DNA from: Desulforamulus profundi
GTDB lineage: Bacteria > Bacillota_B > Desulfotomaculia > Desulfotomaculales > Desulfotomaculaceae
Length of the DNA stretch: 64,000 nucleotides
Assembly: GCF_002607855.1 (NCBI RefSeq)
Contig: NZ_AWQQ01000046.1
Span: 19,825-83,824 of the forward strand
Reading direction: 5' to 3'
The notes below the pieces were generated by a model. It made no database searches. It saw nothing but the letters and a program-made list of their open reading frames with translations, and was not told where the DNA came from. This document shows positions 51,540 to 60,596 of this stretch, one piece after another; within the stretch, counting starts at the first letter, position 1; each line of letters starts with the position of its first letter. Made by a program: the position numbers and the translations under genes.

Positions 51540-51973
51540 TTACTATTTCTAATTATAGTGTAATAATGCCCCTGCGGAAGATATGAGGCTAAAAATTATA
51601 TTTACCTTGCCTTTATCTTATTTTTTCTTGCTTTTGATCTTGTTTTCATAAATACTATATTTGCTTGTCGATATAAATAAGGATTATTGCGTCATTGCAT
51701 CGGTTTTGTCCGAATTAAGCGGCTTGACATACTTTTCGCATTTTTCTGTTTCGTAAAAATCATTCTATTTAGAGTTGTGAAATGTTTCGCAATATTTAAG
51801 TATTTGTTGGTAGTGGAGTAATCCTTTCTTTAACCCCCAAATATTTACCGACAGTTTTCGGGAAATGTCCCTGTTTTCCCGGAAATTTAAAGGGGCATCG
51901 CCAATGCGAAACCCCTTTCTTTTTTTAAGATGGTGTTTCAGTGGCATATATGTTATGATAGCGCAAAATTTCT
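51540..51973. other. AT-rich upstream region, no gene
   Basis: The hdrC promoter region is expected here, divergent from the two-component system. A hairpin around 51885-51930 (GGGGCATCGCC...CGAAACCCC) ends in a T-run on the plus strand. No coding frame is supported. Confidence 0.3.
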
Positions 51974-52036
51974 GCTAAATGCCAATACAGGTTTGCGCCT
52001 GTCTGGTTGCGCAGCCCTTGTGGTGGCTGATTTAGC
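51974..52036 (+). other. Folded 63-nt element of unknown type
   Basis: GCTAAATGCC (51974) pairs with GGCTGATTTAGC (52025-52036) across an ACAGG-TTTGCG-CCTGT hairpin and a GGTTGCGCAGCC arm. It is compact and riboswitch-like, but I recognise no family. Confidence 0.45.
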
Positions 52037-52076
52037 GGCCTTATCATCTTCTTTACGGTATTCCTATTATATTTTT

Positions 52077-52142
52077 ATTGTGATAGAAGTTTGAGCATTT
52101 ATTGAATAAAGGATCAACGTTTTTCAAACTTTTATCACAATT
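52077..52142 (+). promoter_or_regulatory. Paired ACTTYTATCACAATT motifs upstream of the two-component operon
   Basis: The motif occurs inverted at 52077-52090 and direct at 52128-52142, and recurs before the DUF2680 gene at 54325-54339. It is a likely response-regulator binding site. Confidence 0.55.
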
Positions 52143-52188
52143 AGAGTTTATAATAATTTGAAAACGCTCACAAAAGAAGGTGGCCGGC

Positions 52189-52884
52189 ATGGAAAAAGTA
52201 AGAATTCTTTTAGTGGATGATGAGGAACGGATCAGGGAAATGATCAGGGAATATACCAGTCTGGAGGGATATGATATTGATGAAGCCTCAGACGGAATTG
52301 AAGCTATAAATCTTTTTAAACAACAGAAATATTCATTGGTTATTCTCGATGTCATGATGCCTAAAATGGATGGCTGGAGCGTATGCAGGGAGATTAGAAA
52401 GACCTCCCAGGTTCCTGTAATAATGCTGACTGCTAGAGGAGAAGAGTATGACAAACTCTTTGGTTTTGAACTGGGCGTGGACGACTATATTGTAAAGCCT
52501 TTCAGCCCCAAAGAACTTCTTGCCCGTATGAAGGCGATTATTAGAAGAGGCTCATCGGCAGCCGAAAATACCGCAAAAGGTGACAGGATCAGTTTTGAAG
52601 GCCTTGTGATTGAATTCAATTCAAGGAATGTTTATGTGGATGGCAATAAAGTAAACCTTACACCAAAAGAATACGAACTGCTAAACTTCTTCGTTCAGAA
52701 TCCGAACAGGGTGTTTTCCAGGGAGCAGCTTCTGAATTCGGTATGGGGGTATGATTTTGCAGGCGACAACAGAACAGTAGATACCCATGTAAAAATGCTC
52801 CGGGAAAGCCTGGCGGATTACAGAAAGTTTATTGTGACAGTATGGGGAACAGGCTACAAGTTTGAAGCAGGAGTTAAAAAATGA
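52189..52884 (+). CDS. OmpR/PhoB-family response regulator
   Basis: 231 residues. Receiver: ILLVDDEERIREMI, LVILDVMMPKMDGW (phosphorylated Asp about residue 50), VIMLTARGEEYD and IVKPFSPKELL. Winged-helix output: NKVNLTPKEYELLNFFVQNP and SVWGYDFAGDNRTVDTHVK. ATG at 52189 has AAGAAGGTGG upstream; GTG at 52180 is the alternative. Its stop overlaps the kinase start by 4 bases. Confidence 0.93.
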   Translation: MEKVRILLVDDEERIREMIREYTSLEGYDIDEASDGIEAINLFKQQKYSLVILDVMMPKMDGWSVCREIRKTSQVPVIMLTARGEEYDKLFGFELGVDDYIVKPFSPKELLARMKAIIRRGSSAAENTAKGDRISFEGLVIEFNSRNVYVDGNKVNLTPKEYELLNFFVQNPNRVFSREQLLNSVWGYDFAGDNRTVDTHVKMLRESLADYRKFIVTVWGTGYKFEAGVKK

Positions 52885-54281
52885 AAAGTATAGGCTTAAA
52901 GCTATGGGCTGGCATGATGGCCCTTGTTATGATCGTATTAATACTCCTATGGCTTTTCCAGATTGTATTCCTTGAAAGCTTTTATACCCGCATGCGAATA
53001 TCAGATATAAAAAATGAAGGTGCTTCCATTGTCAAATTACTTGATGACGGTAGTAAAACCGAGTTTGAAAACAGGCTGGATGCCTTTGCATTTAATAACA
53101 ACCTGAGTATCGAGATGGTGGACTCAGGTGGAAACTCCATCTACATAACCGGTGCAACCGGTTCCAGCGGACACATGCCCATGATAAGAAACAGCGCAAG
53201 GGTTGAGGCATTTCAGGAGGTTATGGCTGGTAAGGAGATAACTGTTCCGTTAGTACATCCCCGTTTCGGGAACAAGTTCATGCTGATCGGTCTTCCGGTA
53301 AAAATATCCGGAGAATTAACCGGTGTGCTTTTTATAAACATGCCTTTGGCACCGGTTGAGGATACTGCTTCAATATTAAAAAAACAGCTTCTATTTATAA
53401 CATTGATCCTGCTGACTGCATCAGTTATTATTTCCTTTATCATTTCCAGAACATTTACAAAACCCATACTGGAAATTAAGCAGGTGGCGGAGAAAATAGC
53501 TTCCGGTGATTTTTCCGACAGGATAACATCCAGTAACAAGGATGAGATTGGCAAATTAGCAGAAACAATTAATTATATGGGACAGCAGCTTTCAAAAATT
53601 GAGCAGCTCAGGAAAGATTTGATTGCCAATGTATCCCATGAACTTCGAACTCCGTTAAGTCTTATCAGAGGGTATGCAGAAACCATCAGGGATGTAACCG
53701 GGAATGTTCCGGATAAAAGGGAAAAGCAGCTTGGAATTATTATTGAAGAGACAGAGCGTCTCGGCAAAATAGTGGACGATATTCTTAACCTTTCACAGCT
53801 CCAGACCGGCTATTTAAGTCTCAATAAAAGCCGTTTCCCGATAATGAAGACTCTTGCTGCCGTTGTAAAACGCTATGATGTTTTAAGCCAGAAAACCGGT
53901 GTGCAAATTGTACTGCAGGGTTCAAGTGACGGGCTTGTGGAAGCAGATGAAGCAAGAATCGAGCAGGTACTTTATAATTTGATCAATAATGGATTCAATC
54001 ATACACCCAGAGGCGGAACAATCACAGTCAATGCTATTGACGGTCTGAAGGCCGTCCGGGTCGAGGTTTCGGACACAGGCAGCGGCATACCGGAGGAGGA
54101 TCTTCCTCATATTTGGGACAGGTACTATAAAGCGGAAAAAGCAAGCGGAAAAAGAAGAGCCGCGGGAACAGGACTGGGGCTTGCCATTGTCAAGAGCGTA
54201 CTGGAAGCCCATCAGGCTGCTTATGGTGTGGAAAGCAAAAGGGAGGTTGGCACAACCTTCTGGTTTGAGCTGAAAAAATAA
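52881..54281 (+). CDS. Membrane sensor histidine kinase
   Basis: 466 residues. TM1 at about 9-32, an extracytoplasmic sensor region (~33-163), TM2 at about 170-190, HAMP (~190-245), HisKA with LIANVSHELRTPLSLIRGY (H about residue 256), and HATPase with VLYNLINNGFNHTP, VSDTGSGIPEEDLP and GTGLGLAIVKSV. It is translationally coupled to the response regulator. The signal sensed is not evident. Confidence 0.93.
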   Translation: MKSIGLKLWAGMMALVMIVLILLWLFQIVFLESFYTRMRISDIKNEGASIVKLLDDGSKTEFENRLDAFAFNNNLSIEMVDSGGNSIYITGATGSSGHMPMIRNSARVEAFQEVMAGKEITVPLVHPRFGNKFMLIGLPVKISGELTGVLFINMPLAPVEDTASILKKQLLFITLILLTASVIISFIISRTFTKPILEIKQVAEKIASGDFSDRITSSNKDEIGKLAETINYMGQQLSKIEQLRKDLIANVSHELRTPLSLIRGYAETIRDVTGNVPDKREKQLGIIIEETERLGKIVDDILNLSQLQTGYLSLNKSRFPIMKTLAAVVKRYDVLSQKTGVQIVLQGSSDGLVEADEARIEQVLYNLINNGFNHTPRGGTITVNAIDGLKAVRVEVSDTGSGIPEEDLPHIWDRYYKAEKASGKRRAAGTGLGLAIVKSVLEAHQAAYGVESKREVGTTFWFELKK

Positions 54282-54313
54282 TATTCATTAATTAACTTTC
54301 ATCCTTCTTTCAG

Positions 54314-54339
54314 TCTTCTATCATACTTCTATCACAATT
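54314..54339 (+). promoter_or_regulatory. Tandem ACTTCTATCACAATT motif upstream of DUF2680 gene
   Basis: TCTTCTATCATACTTCTATCA holds a partial and a full copy of the motif seen before the two-component operon. Confidence 0.5.
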
Positions 54340-54401
54340 GCTCCTTATGATGTAAATATAAGCTAAACAAACAAAACCAAATGATAAGGAGCGTGTATTT
54401 T

Positions 54402-54887
54402 ATGAAAAACCTAAAGAAACTTCTAGCAACAGTAACAGTAGTAGGTATGCTTGGAGTAGCAGGTTCTGCCTTTGCAGCAACAGCAATGACTCCTGCAGAA
54501 GTTGTATCCGGATTGACAGGAAAAACCGTTGAGGACCTCTACAAGGAGCGTTCTGCGGGAAAGACCTATGGCACCATCGCAAATGAGGCCGGAAAGCTGG
54601 AAGAATTTAAAGCACAAATCTTGGAGCAGAAGAAAACCGTTCTTGACCAACGTGTAAAGGACGGTAGGCTCACACAGGAGCAGGCAGACCAAATTTACAA
54701 TTCAATTAAGAACAACCAGGCTACCTGCGATGGAACCGGCAGTGCTGGAATAGGCAAAAAATATGGTGCAGGCTTTGGCCAGGGAAGTGGTATGGGCCTT
54801 GGACAAGGTGCCGGCAGAGGTGCAGGAATGCGTAATGGTGGTGGATTTGGTCAAGGAATGGGAGCCGGCAGAGGCATGAACAGGTAG
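54402..54887 (+). CDS. Secreted DUF2680 (YckD-like) protein with Gly-rich tail
   Basis: 161 residues. A signal peptide is clear (KKLLATVTVVGMLGVAGSAFA, cleaved near AFA-AT). The DUF2680 part has LTGKTVEDLYKERSAGKTYG and VKDGRLTQEQADQIYNSIKN. A Gly/Met/Arg-rich tail follows, with GAGRGAGMRNGGG-like repeats, perhaps for surface association. It has AAGGAG upstream and probably belongs to the regulon of the adjacent two-component system. Confidence 0.8.
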   Translation: MKNLKKLLATVTVVGMLGVAGSAFAATAMTPAEVVSGLTGKTVEDLYKERSAGKTYGTIANEAGKLEEFKAQILEQKKTVLDQRVKDGRLTQEQADQIYNSIKNNQATCDGTGSAGIGKKYGAGFGQGSGMGLGQGAGRGAGMRNGGGFGQGMGAGRGMNR

Positions 54888-54903
54888 GCACCCCTCTAAA
54901 AAG

Positions 54904-54949
54904 TACCCATTACCAGGAGTATTGGTTGATGCTCCCTTGGTAATGGGTA
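54904..54949 (+). terminator. Hairpin after the DUF2680 gene
   Basis: TACCCATTACCAGGAG pairs with CTCCCTTGGTAATGGGTA, 17 bases past the stop. The T-run is weak. Confidence 0.6.
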
Positions 54950-55022
54950 TTAAAACTATTTAAACAGCCTCTATAAGACCACGATAAATCAAGGAAAATT
55001 AGTGGCCTGCTTGTTTTAACAT

Positions 55023-55057
55023 TTATAACTACTCAGGTATCCCTTGAGTAGTTATAA
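55023..55057. repeat. 13-bp palindrome before the NapH-like gene
   Basis: TTATAACTACTCA (55023-55035) and its exact reverse complement at 55045-55057. It may be an operator or a terminator. Confidence 0.55.
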
Positions 55058-55074
55058 ACATTTTAGATAAAGGG

Positions 55075-56433
55075 GTGTTCTATATAAATTGGAATAAGGC
55101 CTCCAAATGGTTAAGACTTTTAACATTGTTAGGATTATTAGCATTTGTAACATATGCATCTTATATGCATCAGCTTCTTGGAGGAAGGAAAGCTCCTTCT
55201 ATACATGCACTATGTCCTTTTGGTGCACTTGAAAGTTTGTATACATTGCTTTTTATGGGAAGCTTTATTAAGAAAATTTATTTAGGAACTTTCGTTTTGC
55301 TGATATTGACAGTTGTCTTGGCAATTCTTTTCCGTCGAAGCTTTTGCGGCTTACTTTGTCCTTTCGGATCGTTGCAGGAGGCATTTTCCCTTCTTGGACG
55401 AAAAATATTCAAAAAGCGGTTTATTGTACCGCAGAAAATTGATAAACCTTTGCGTTACTTAAAATATGTCATACTATTGCTTACTGTCGCAATGGCATGG
55501 TATTATGGGAAACTCTGGATGGCTCCTTATGATCCATATTCAGCCTATTCACACATATGGACTGTTTCTGAGTCCATTAAAGAAGATCCCCATGCCATCG
55601 TAGGGTTTATCCTGTTGGCAGTTACGCTATTGGGCTCCTTCCTGTATGATCGTTTCTTCTGTAAATATCTTTGCCCTGTGGGAGCATTCTACGGAATTAT
55701 TGGTAAGATAAGTCCTACAAGAGTTGAACGGAATGACAATCTATGCATTCATTGTAAAGCATGCAACAAAGCTTGTCCTGTCAATATTGATATAGCTAAA
55801 GCAGTCAAAGTTACCAGTGCAGAATGTATTAACTGTAATGAGTGTGTTTTGGCCTGCTCTAAAACAGGAGCACTGGAGGTAAAGACAGCAAGAAAGGCAT
55901 TTCATCCTATTGCAATGCTTCTTATAGTAGTAGGTTTGTTTTTTAGCACCATACTAATAGCTCAAGCAACTGGAAATTTTCAAACTATTCCTTCAGCGCT
56001 GAAGGAGGGTCAGATTGTGCCGATATCTGAAGTAAAAGGTTATTATACGATTGAAGAAACAGCCATTGCAACCGGCTTTTCATTGAAAGAAGTATATGAA
56101 AAGCTAGGTATCCCGGAAAATGTTTCAAAGAATACGAAAATGAAAGAAATATCGAATGAAGTACCCGGCTATAATTTTGACGAAGCTAAGGCAAAAGCCG
56201 GAGGGTCGGAAAATACCGCTAATAATATAGAAAAACCAGAAAACTACAACAAGGTGGATATAAGTGGTATTAAAGGCTCTATGACAATCAGGGAAGCATC
56301 TGAATCTCTAAATATGGAATTGATGGAATTCTATAAGTTGTTCAAGATTCCTGACGATGTCCCGGCTCAAACACAGATGAATAAGATTGGAAGTGTATCA
56401 CCGGGGTATGATTTTGAAAAGATAAAAGAATGA
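55075..56433 (+). CDS. NapH-like membrane 4Fe-4S protein with duplicated C-terminal motif
   Basis: 452 residues. About five membrane spans lie in the first 200, with CGLLCPFGSLQE and CKYLCPVGAFYG as in the NapH/CcoG-like electron-transfer family. Two ferredoxin clusters follow, CIHCKACNKACP and CINCNECVLACS. After another span (~277-300) come two related ~60-residue units, each ending in PGYNF or PGYDF and each with a TI(E/R)E motif. The GTG start at 55075 follows AAGGGG. Role inferred: a membrane electron relay, with the partner unknown. Confidence 0.8.
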   Translation: MFYINWNKASKWLRLLTLLGLLAFVTYASYMHQLLGGRKAPSIHALCPFGALESLYTLLFMGSFIKKIYLGTFVLLILTVVLAILFRRSFCGLLCPFGSLQEAFSLLGRKIFKKRFIVPQKIDKPLRYLKYVILLLTVAMAWYYGKLWMAPYDPYSAYSHIWTVSESIKEDPHAIVGFILLAVTLLGSFLYDRFFCKYLCPVGAFYGIIGKISPTRVERNDNLCIHCKACNKACPVNIDIAKAVKVTSAECINCNECVLACSKTGALEVKTARKAFHPIAMLLIVVGLFFSTILIAQATGNFQTIPSALKEGQIVPISEVKGYYTIEETAIATGFSLKEVYEKLGIPENVSKNTKMKEISNEVPGYNFDEAKAKAGGSENTANNIEKPENYNKVDISGIKGSMTIREASESLNMELMEFYKLFKIPDDVPAQTQMNKIGSVSPGYDFEKIKE

Positions 56434-56787
56434 GGTACCGCACAGAAACCAGCGATGTGTGGGTGGATGCGCTCAGCCTAACGGGGACCGGAAGTAGGGA
56501 TGGAACAAACCCTTCATGCTCAGTAAAAGTATACCACACTTGAGTCTTAGAGAAATCTGGGTCTGATAATGAGGTGGTTTTGGGCAGGCTGTGAACAATA
56601 TTTTCCTCTACAAAATTCACTGTGCAAAGCGGCAAATTACCGGGGTGTTTGCTAATGCGGCCGGCCTGAAGATATTCCAGGAATTAAAACACCGGTGCGG
56701 GAGAACGGGTAATTCATTCTCTTCCTGCACCGGTGTTTGTATAGATGGCCTGTCACAGGATTTAGGTTTGGTTAGATTTGGTAGAAG
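56434..56787. other. Gene-free stretch with a hairpin
   Basis: No supported gene. A long stem at 56687-56738 (AAACACCGGTGC pairing with GCACCGGTGTTT) may end transcription. Confidence 0.4.
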
Positions 56788-56984
56788 TTAGCTGCCGATC
56801 TCCCCTTTAGCATCTTTGAGCCTGTAGCTTTTGTCGTTCATGTTAAGGATTTCCCCGCCGGTGTATGAGCCGGTCCACCAAGGCTGCGGACATAGCCTGG
56901 TCATTGCCAAGAAATGCGGGCCATTTGGAAAATTCCAGGTTGGTGGTAATCATGGTGCTGCTAACCTCATACCTGGCGGCAAAA
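56788..56984 (-). pseudogene. IS21 IstB C-terminal fragment
   Basis: The minus strand reads AARYEVSSTMITTNLEFSKW, then GNDQAMSAALVDRLIH and, after a shift, LNMNDKSYRLKDAKGEIGS. This is the IstB helper ATPase tail (SN/LEF..W; DRLIH..SYRLK). Confidence 0.75.
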
Positions 56985-57002
56985 ACCGGTGATCTTGGAA
57001 AC

Positions 57003-57281
57003 TAAATCACCATTGAAGAAGACAAAGACTACCTGCATGATTGGGCCAACGACGAAACCATCCGTGTGGTACTTCTTGCTGGCGTTGAGTGGAAAACTAC
57101 TGTTACTGGTGATGTATATACTGGTACCGGTTATGCCGGTGGTTATAAGATTGTAAATGATCAAACCATCGAAATTATTACTGCTACTGCTGATAACACT
57201 AAAGATTCTATAGTTATTACGGAACTTAATCTTTGGAGCACCCCGTTCCCATTTCTAGCAATTTATGGGAGAATGCTTTAG
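57003..57281 (+). pseudogene. Plus-strand coding fragment between IstB relics
   Basis: About 90 codons read DKDYLHDWANDETIRVVLLA...VEWKTTVTGDVYTGTGYAGG... and end at 57281. Beta-rich, Thr/Val-rich, no start codon, no family recognised; it could be a surface-protein fragment. Confidence 0.35.
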
Positions 57282-57350
57282 CCGATAGCTTGGACCAGTA
57301 AACACTAGCAAATGACTGTGGTGGATTAACCGATCTATAATTGCCGCAGT
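57255..57350 (-). pseudogene. Second IS21 IstB C-terminal fragment
   Basis: The minus strand reads MTAAIIDRLIHHSHLLVFTG and PSYRLKHSPINC, the same C-terminal part of IstB as the fragment at 56788 but a different copy. Confidence 0.65.
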
Positions 57351-57448
57351 CATTTTTTCATCTGCATCCCGGTGCAGGCATGGCCTGTCGGGGGGTGTCA
57401 CCGGTGTTTTCAACCGGCTTACTACCGTGTTGCTCACCGATTTCTATA

Positions 57449-59165
57449 TTAAAATAAAAAGTATCTCTGAGCCAGAGAAAGTGTTTGCAAAGGTTCACAG
57501 GTTAAATGTTCCCCGTCAACTCTCACTTCGTATGTTTCAGGATCTACTTCAATATTAGGCGTGGCGTTATTTAATACCATGTCTTTCTTAGATACATTTC
57601 TGCAGCCAACAACAGGCACAACTTGCTTTTGAAGTTTTAATTTATCAAGGGCTCCCGATTCCAGTGCCGCCTTGGATACAAAGGTCAAACATGTATTGTA
57701 CTTTGCCCGGCCAAAAGCGCCAAACATGTTTCTATAAATCACTGGTTGCGGAGTAGGTATTGATGCATTAGCTTCACCCATTTTACTTGCGACAATAAAG
57801 CCTCCCTTGATAATCATCTCTGGCTTAACTCCAAACATAGCCGGTTTCCACAAAACAACATCAGCAACTTTACCTTTTGCCAAAGAACCTACATAATTAG
57901 CTACACCATGTGTTAATGCAGGATTAATCGTATATTTGGCTACGTATCTCTTCACACGGAAATTATCATTCTGATCACTATCTTCTGGTAACGGACCTCT
58001 TTGTTTTTTCATTTTATCAGCCGTCTGCCAGGTTCTGATAATAACTTCACCAACTCTGCCCATTGCCTGTGAATCAGAAGCCATCATGCTGAAGATGCCC
58101 AAATCATGCAGAATATCTTCTGCCGCAATGGTCTCCGGCCGTATTCTTGACTTGGCAAAAGCAACATCCTCGGGCACCTTGCTATCCATGTGGTGACAAA
58201 CCATCAGCATATCTAAATGTTCGTCAACTGTGTTGATCGTAAAAGGCATGGTCGGAGTCGTGGAAGATGGCAGTACATTTGGCAGCGCAGCCAACTTGAT
58301 GATATCAGGTGCATGGCCACCGCCGGCTCCTTCTATATGATAAGTATGAATTACCCTGCCATCAATGGCTCGCATCGTGTCTTCAACAAAACCTGCTTCA
58401 TTTAACGTATCAGTATGGATAGCAACTTGTACATCATACATATCCGCTACCTGCAAGCATGTATCGATAACTTTCGGTGTTGATCCCCAGTCTTCATGTA
58501 ATTTTAGTCCGATGGCTCCCGCTTCAATTTGCTCAACAATCGGCCCTTTAAAGGATGCATTGCCCTTGCCAAAAAACCAAGGTTCATGGGAAAGCTTTCA
58601 GCAGCTTCCAGCATTCTATGGATATGAAAACTACCAGGTGTGCAATTGGTAGCGTTAGTCCCGTCTGCCGGTCCCGTTCCTCCACCGATCATTGTTGTAA
58701 TACCGCTGTACAACGCCGTTTCAACCTGCTGGGGACAAATAAAATGAACATGTGTGTCAATGCCACCTGGCGTAGCTATGAGCCTTCACCGGCAATCACC
58801 TCTGTTGAGACGCCAATGACTAAATCCGGCACTACACCATCCATGACATCGGGATTTCCCGCCTTGCCGATACCAACAATCTTGCCATCCCGGATGCCTA
58901 TATCGCCTTTCACAATCCCCCAGGAATCAACTACGATGGCATTGGTGATCACCACATCCAAAACACCATCCTGCCTGGTGGCTGATGGCGATTGACCCAT
59001 GCCATCTCGAATTGATTTACCGCCCCCAAACTTGCATTCATCTCCGTAAACTGTAAAATCATCTTCAATCTCAATGATCAAATCCGTATCAGCAAGTCTT
59101 ATCCGATCTCCCTTGGTTGGACCGTACATGCCTGCATAATCCTTGCCCGGTATTTTATAGCTCAC
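57449..59165 (-). CDS. ureC: Urease alpha subunit, two frameshifts
   Basis: About 572 residues. [17 protein letters not shown] begins the chain; [14 protein letters not shown] has the first His pair, [10 protein letters not shown] the carbamylated Lys, [10 protein letters not shown] and [10 protein letters not shown] follow, and [14 protein letters not shown] and [13 protein letters not shown] are the mobile flap and active-site regions. Frame changes near 58775 and 58575 are probable base errors. It hydrolyses urea to ammonia and carbamate with two nickel ions. ATG at 59165 is adjacent to the ureB stop. Confidence 0.95.
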
Positions 59166-59543
59166 TTAGCCTTCAACTCCTTTAAAGCCCAGATTTTTTG
59201 CTTTTACAAGAGCACTCTGCAAAGTATCTGCATCCTTGACGCTGCCGCTTGTCAGACCATGCAAACCATGGATAATGGCGTTGCCGCCAATGGCGACCAA
59301 CTCAACTTCCTTCTCTTCTCCAGGCTCAAATCTCACTGTTGTCCCGGATGGAATGTTCAACCTCATGCCAAAAGCTTGACCTCTTGGAAAAGCCAGACAT
59401 TTATTAACTTCAAAAAAGTGATAATGCGATCCCACCTGAACAGATCTATCGCCGGTATTTGAAACTTTGAGTACAATTTTCTTTCGACCGCCATTCAAAG
59501 TTATATATTCATTACTAATGAAATATTCCCCGGGTATCATCAA
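59166..59543 (-). CDS. ureB: Urease beta subunit
   Basis: 125 residues. MIPGEYFISNEYITLN and VQVGSHYHFFEVNKCL, then VRFEPGEEKEVELVAIGGN, are the UreB hallmarks. Intact. It lies between ureA and ureC in the same direction with gaps of under 20 bases. Confidence 0.95.
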   Translation of the reverse strand: MMIPGEYFISNEYITLNGGRKKIVLKVSNTGDRSVQVGSHYHFFEVNKCLAFPRGQAFGMRLNIPSGTTVRFEPGEEKEVELVAIGGNAIIHGLHGLTSGSVKDADTLQSALVKAKNLGFKGVEG

Positions 59544-59560
59544 TCTACGCCCCCTTTACA

Positions 59561-59862
59561 TTAACGGATTGGATTATGCACGGTAACAAGTTTCGTACCA
59601 TCGGGAAAGGTTGCTTCAATTTGAATCTCATGTATCATGTCAGCTACCCCTTCCATGACATCATCCTTCGTTAGGATATTGGCACCAAACCGCATCAATT
59701 CAGTAACAGTTTTACCGTCCCTAGCAGCTTCGAGTAATTCTGCACTGATCAAGCAACCGCCTCAGGATAGTTTAGTTTAAGTCCCCTTGCTTTTCTTTTG
59801 CTGGCCAGCTCCCCTGCTAAATGCAGCATTAATTTTTCTGTTTCTTTTGGTGTTAAATGCAT
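59561..59862 (-). CDS. ureA: Urease gamma subunit, one frameshift
   Basis: About 100 residues. [20 protein letters not shown] begins at 59862 behind GGGGAGGTG, then [14 protein letters not shown] one-base gap near 59757 leads into [16 protein letters not shown] and [20 protein letters not shown], ending VHNPIR. This is the standard UreA. Confidence 0.93.
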
Positions 59863-59897
59863 TAGCCATCACCTCCCCGTGCCGGATTAAATAGATA

Positions 59898-60596
59898 TTA
59901 AATTGCTATTTTTGCCTGAATTTTTTCGGGCTCAACACCTTTTGTACTTCCTTCCATAACAATGGAACCTTTATCCATCACGTAAAAATAATCTGAAGTT
60001 TCTAAAACAAAATCCAGATATTGCTCTACTATTAGCATCGTGATATTGCCCTTGCTTTTAAGCTTCTTGATGACTCTGGCAATTTCTTGTATGATCGAAG
60101 GCTGAATACCTTCTGTTGGTTCATCAAGTAAAAGCAGCTTTGGGTTTGACACCAGGGCCCGGGCAATTGCTAATTGCTGCTGCTGTCCACCGCTTAAATC
60201 ACCACCTTTTCTTTTCAGCATCGTTTTTAAGACAGGAAAGAGTTCGTAAATGCTTTCGTCTAAAGCACTGTTATTTTTATTTCTTTCCAGCCCCAGCAGC
60301 AAGTTCTCATAAACACTTAGATTAGAGAAAATATCCCTTCCTTGCGGGACATAGCCGATTCCTTGTAAGGCCCTGTTATAAGTAGGCATTTTGATGATTT
60401 CTGTCCCATTAAGCGAAATGCTGCCGTTAGGGGTTTTTACGAGACCCATAATGCTTTTCAGAAATGTTGTTTTGCCAACACCGTTTCTTCCCAGCAGGCA
60501 AACAACTTGCCCTTGTTTAATTCTCAAGCAGATATTTTTCAGAATAATACTGTCGCCATAATAGGCATCTAAGCCGCTAACATCCAGCACCTTCAC
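59898..60596 (-). CDS. urtE: Urea ABC transporter ATP-binding protein UrtE
   Basis: 232 residues. Walker A LLGRNGVGKTTFLKSIMG (residues ~33-50), Q-loop, signature LSGGQQQQLAIARAL, Walker B LLLLDEPTEG. LivF/UrtE branch by length and the VLDVSGLDAYYGDSIIL start. It powers urea uptake with UrtD. The stop codon is 35 bases ahead of ureA and the start overlaps urtD by 4 bases. Confidence 0.93.
   Translation of the reverse strand: MKVLDVSGLDAYYGDSIILKNICLRIKQGQVVCLLGRNGVGKTTFLKSIMGLVKTPNGSISLNGTEIIKMPTYNRALQGIGYVPQGRDIFSNLSVYENLLLGLERNKNNSALDESIYELFPVLKTMLKRKGGDLSGGQQQQLAIARALVSNPKLLLLDEPTEGIQPSIIQEIARVIKKLKSKGNITMLIVEQYLDFVLETSDYFYVMDKGSIVMEGSTKGVEPEKIQAKIAI

Noticed and set aside
54756..54887. 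Gly-rich repeat as a CRISPR or tandem-repeat array
   Set aside because: It is coding sequence of the DUF2680 tail; no spacer pattern exists. No CRISPR array was seen anywhere in the window.
56342..56635. 97-residue minus-strand frame overlapping the NapH-like gene end
   Set aside because: Overlaps a well-supported gene on the other strand and matches no family I know.
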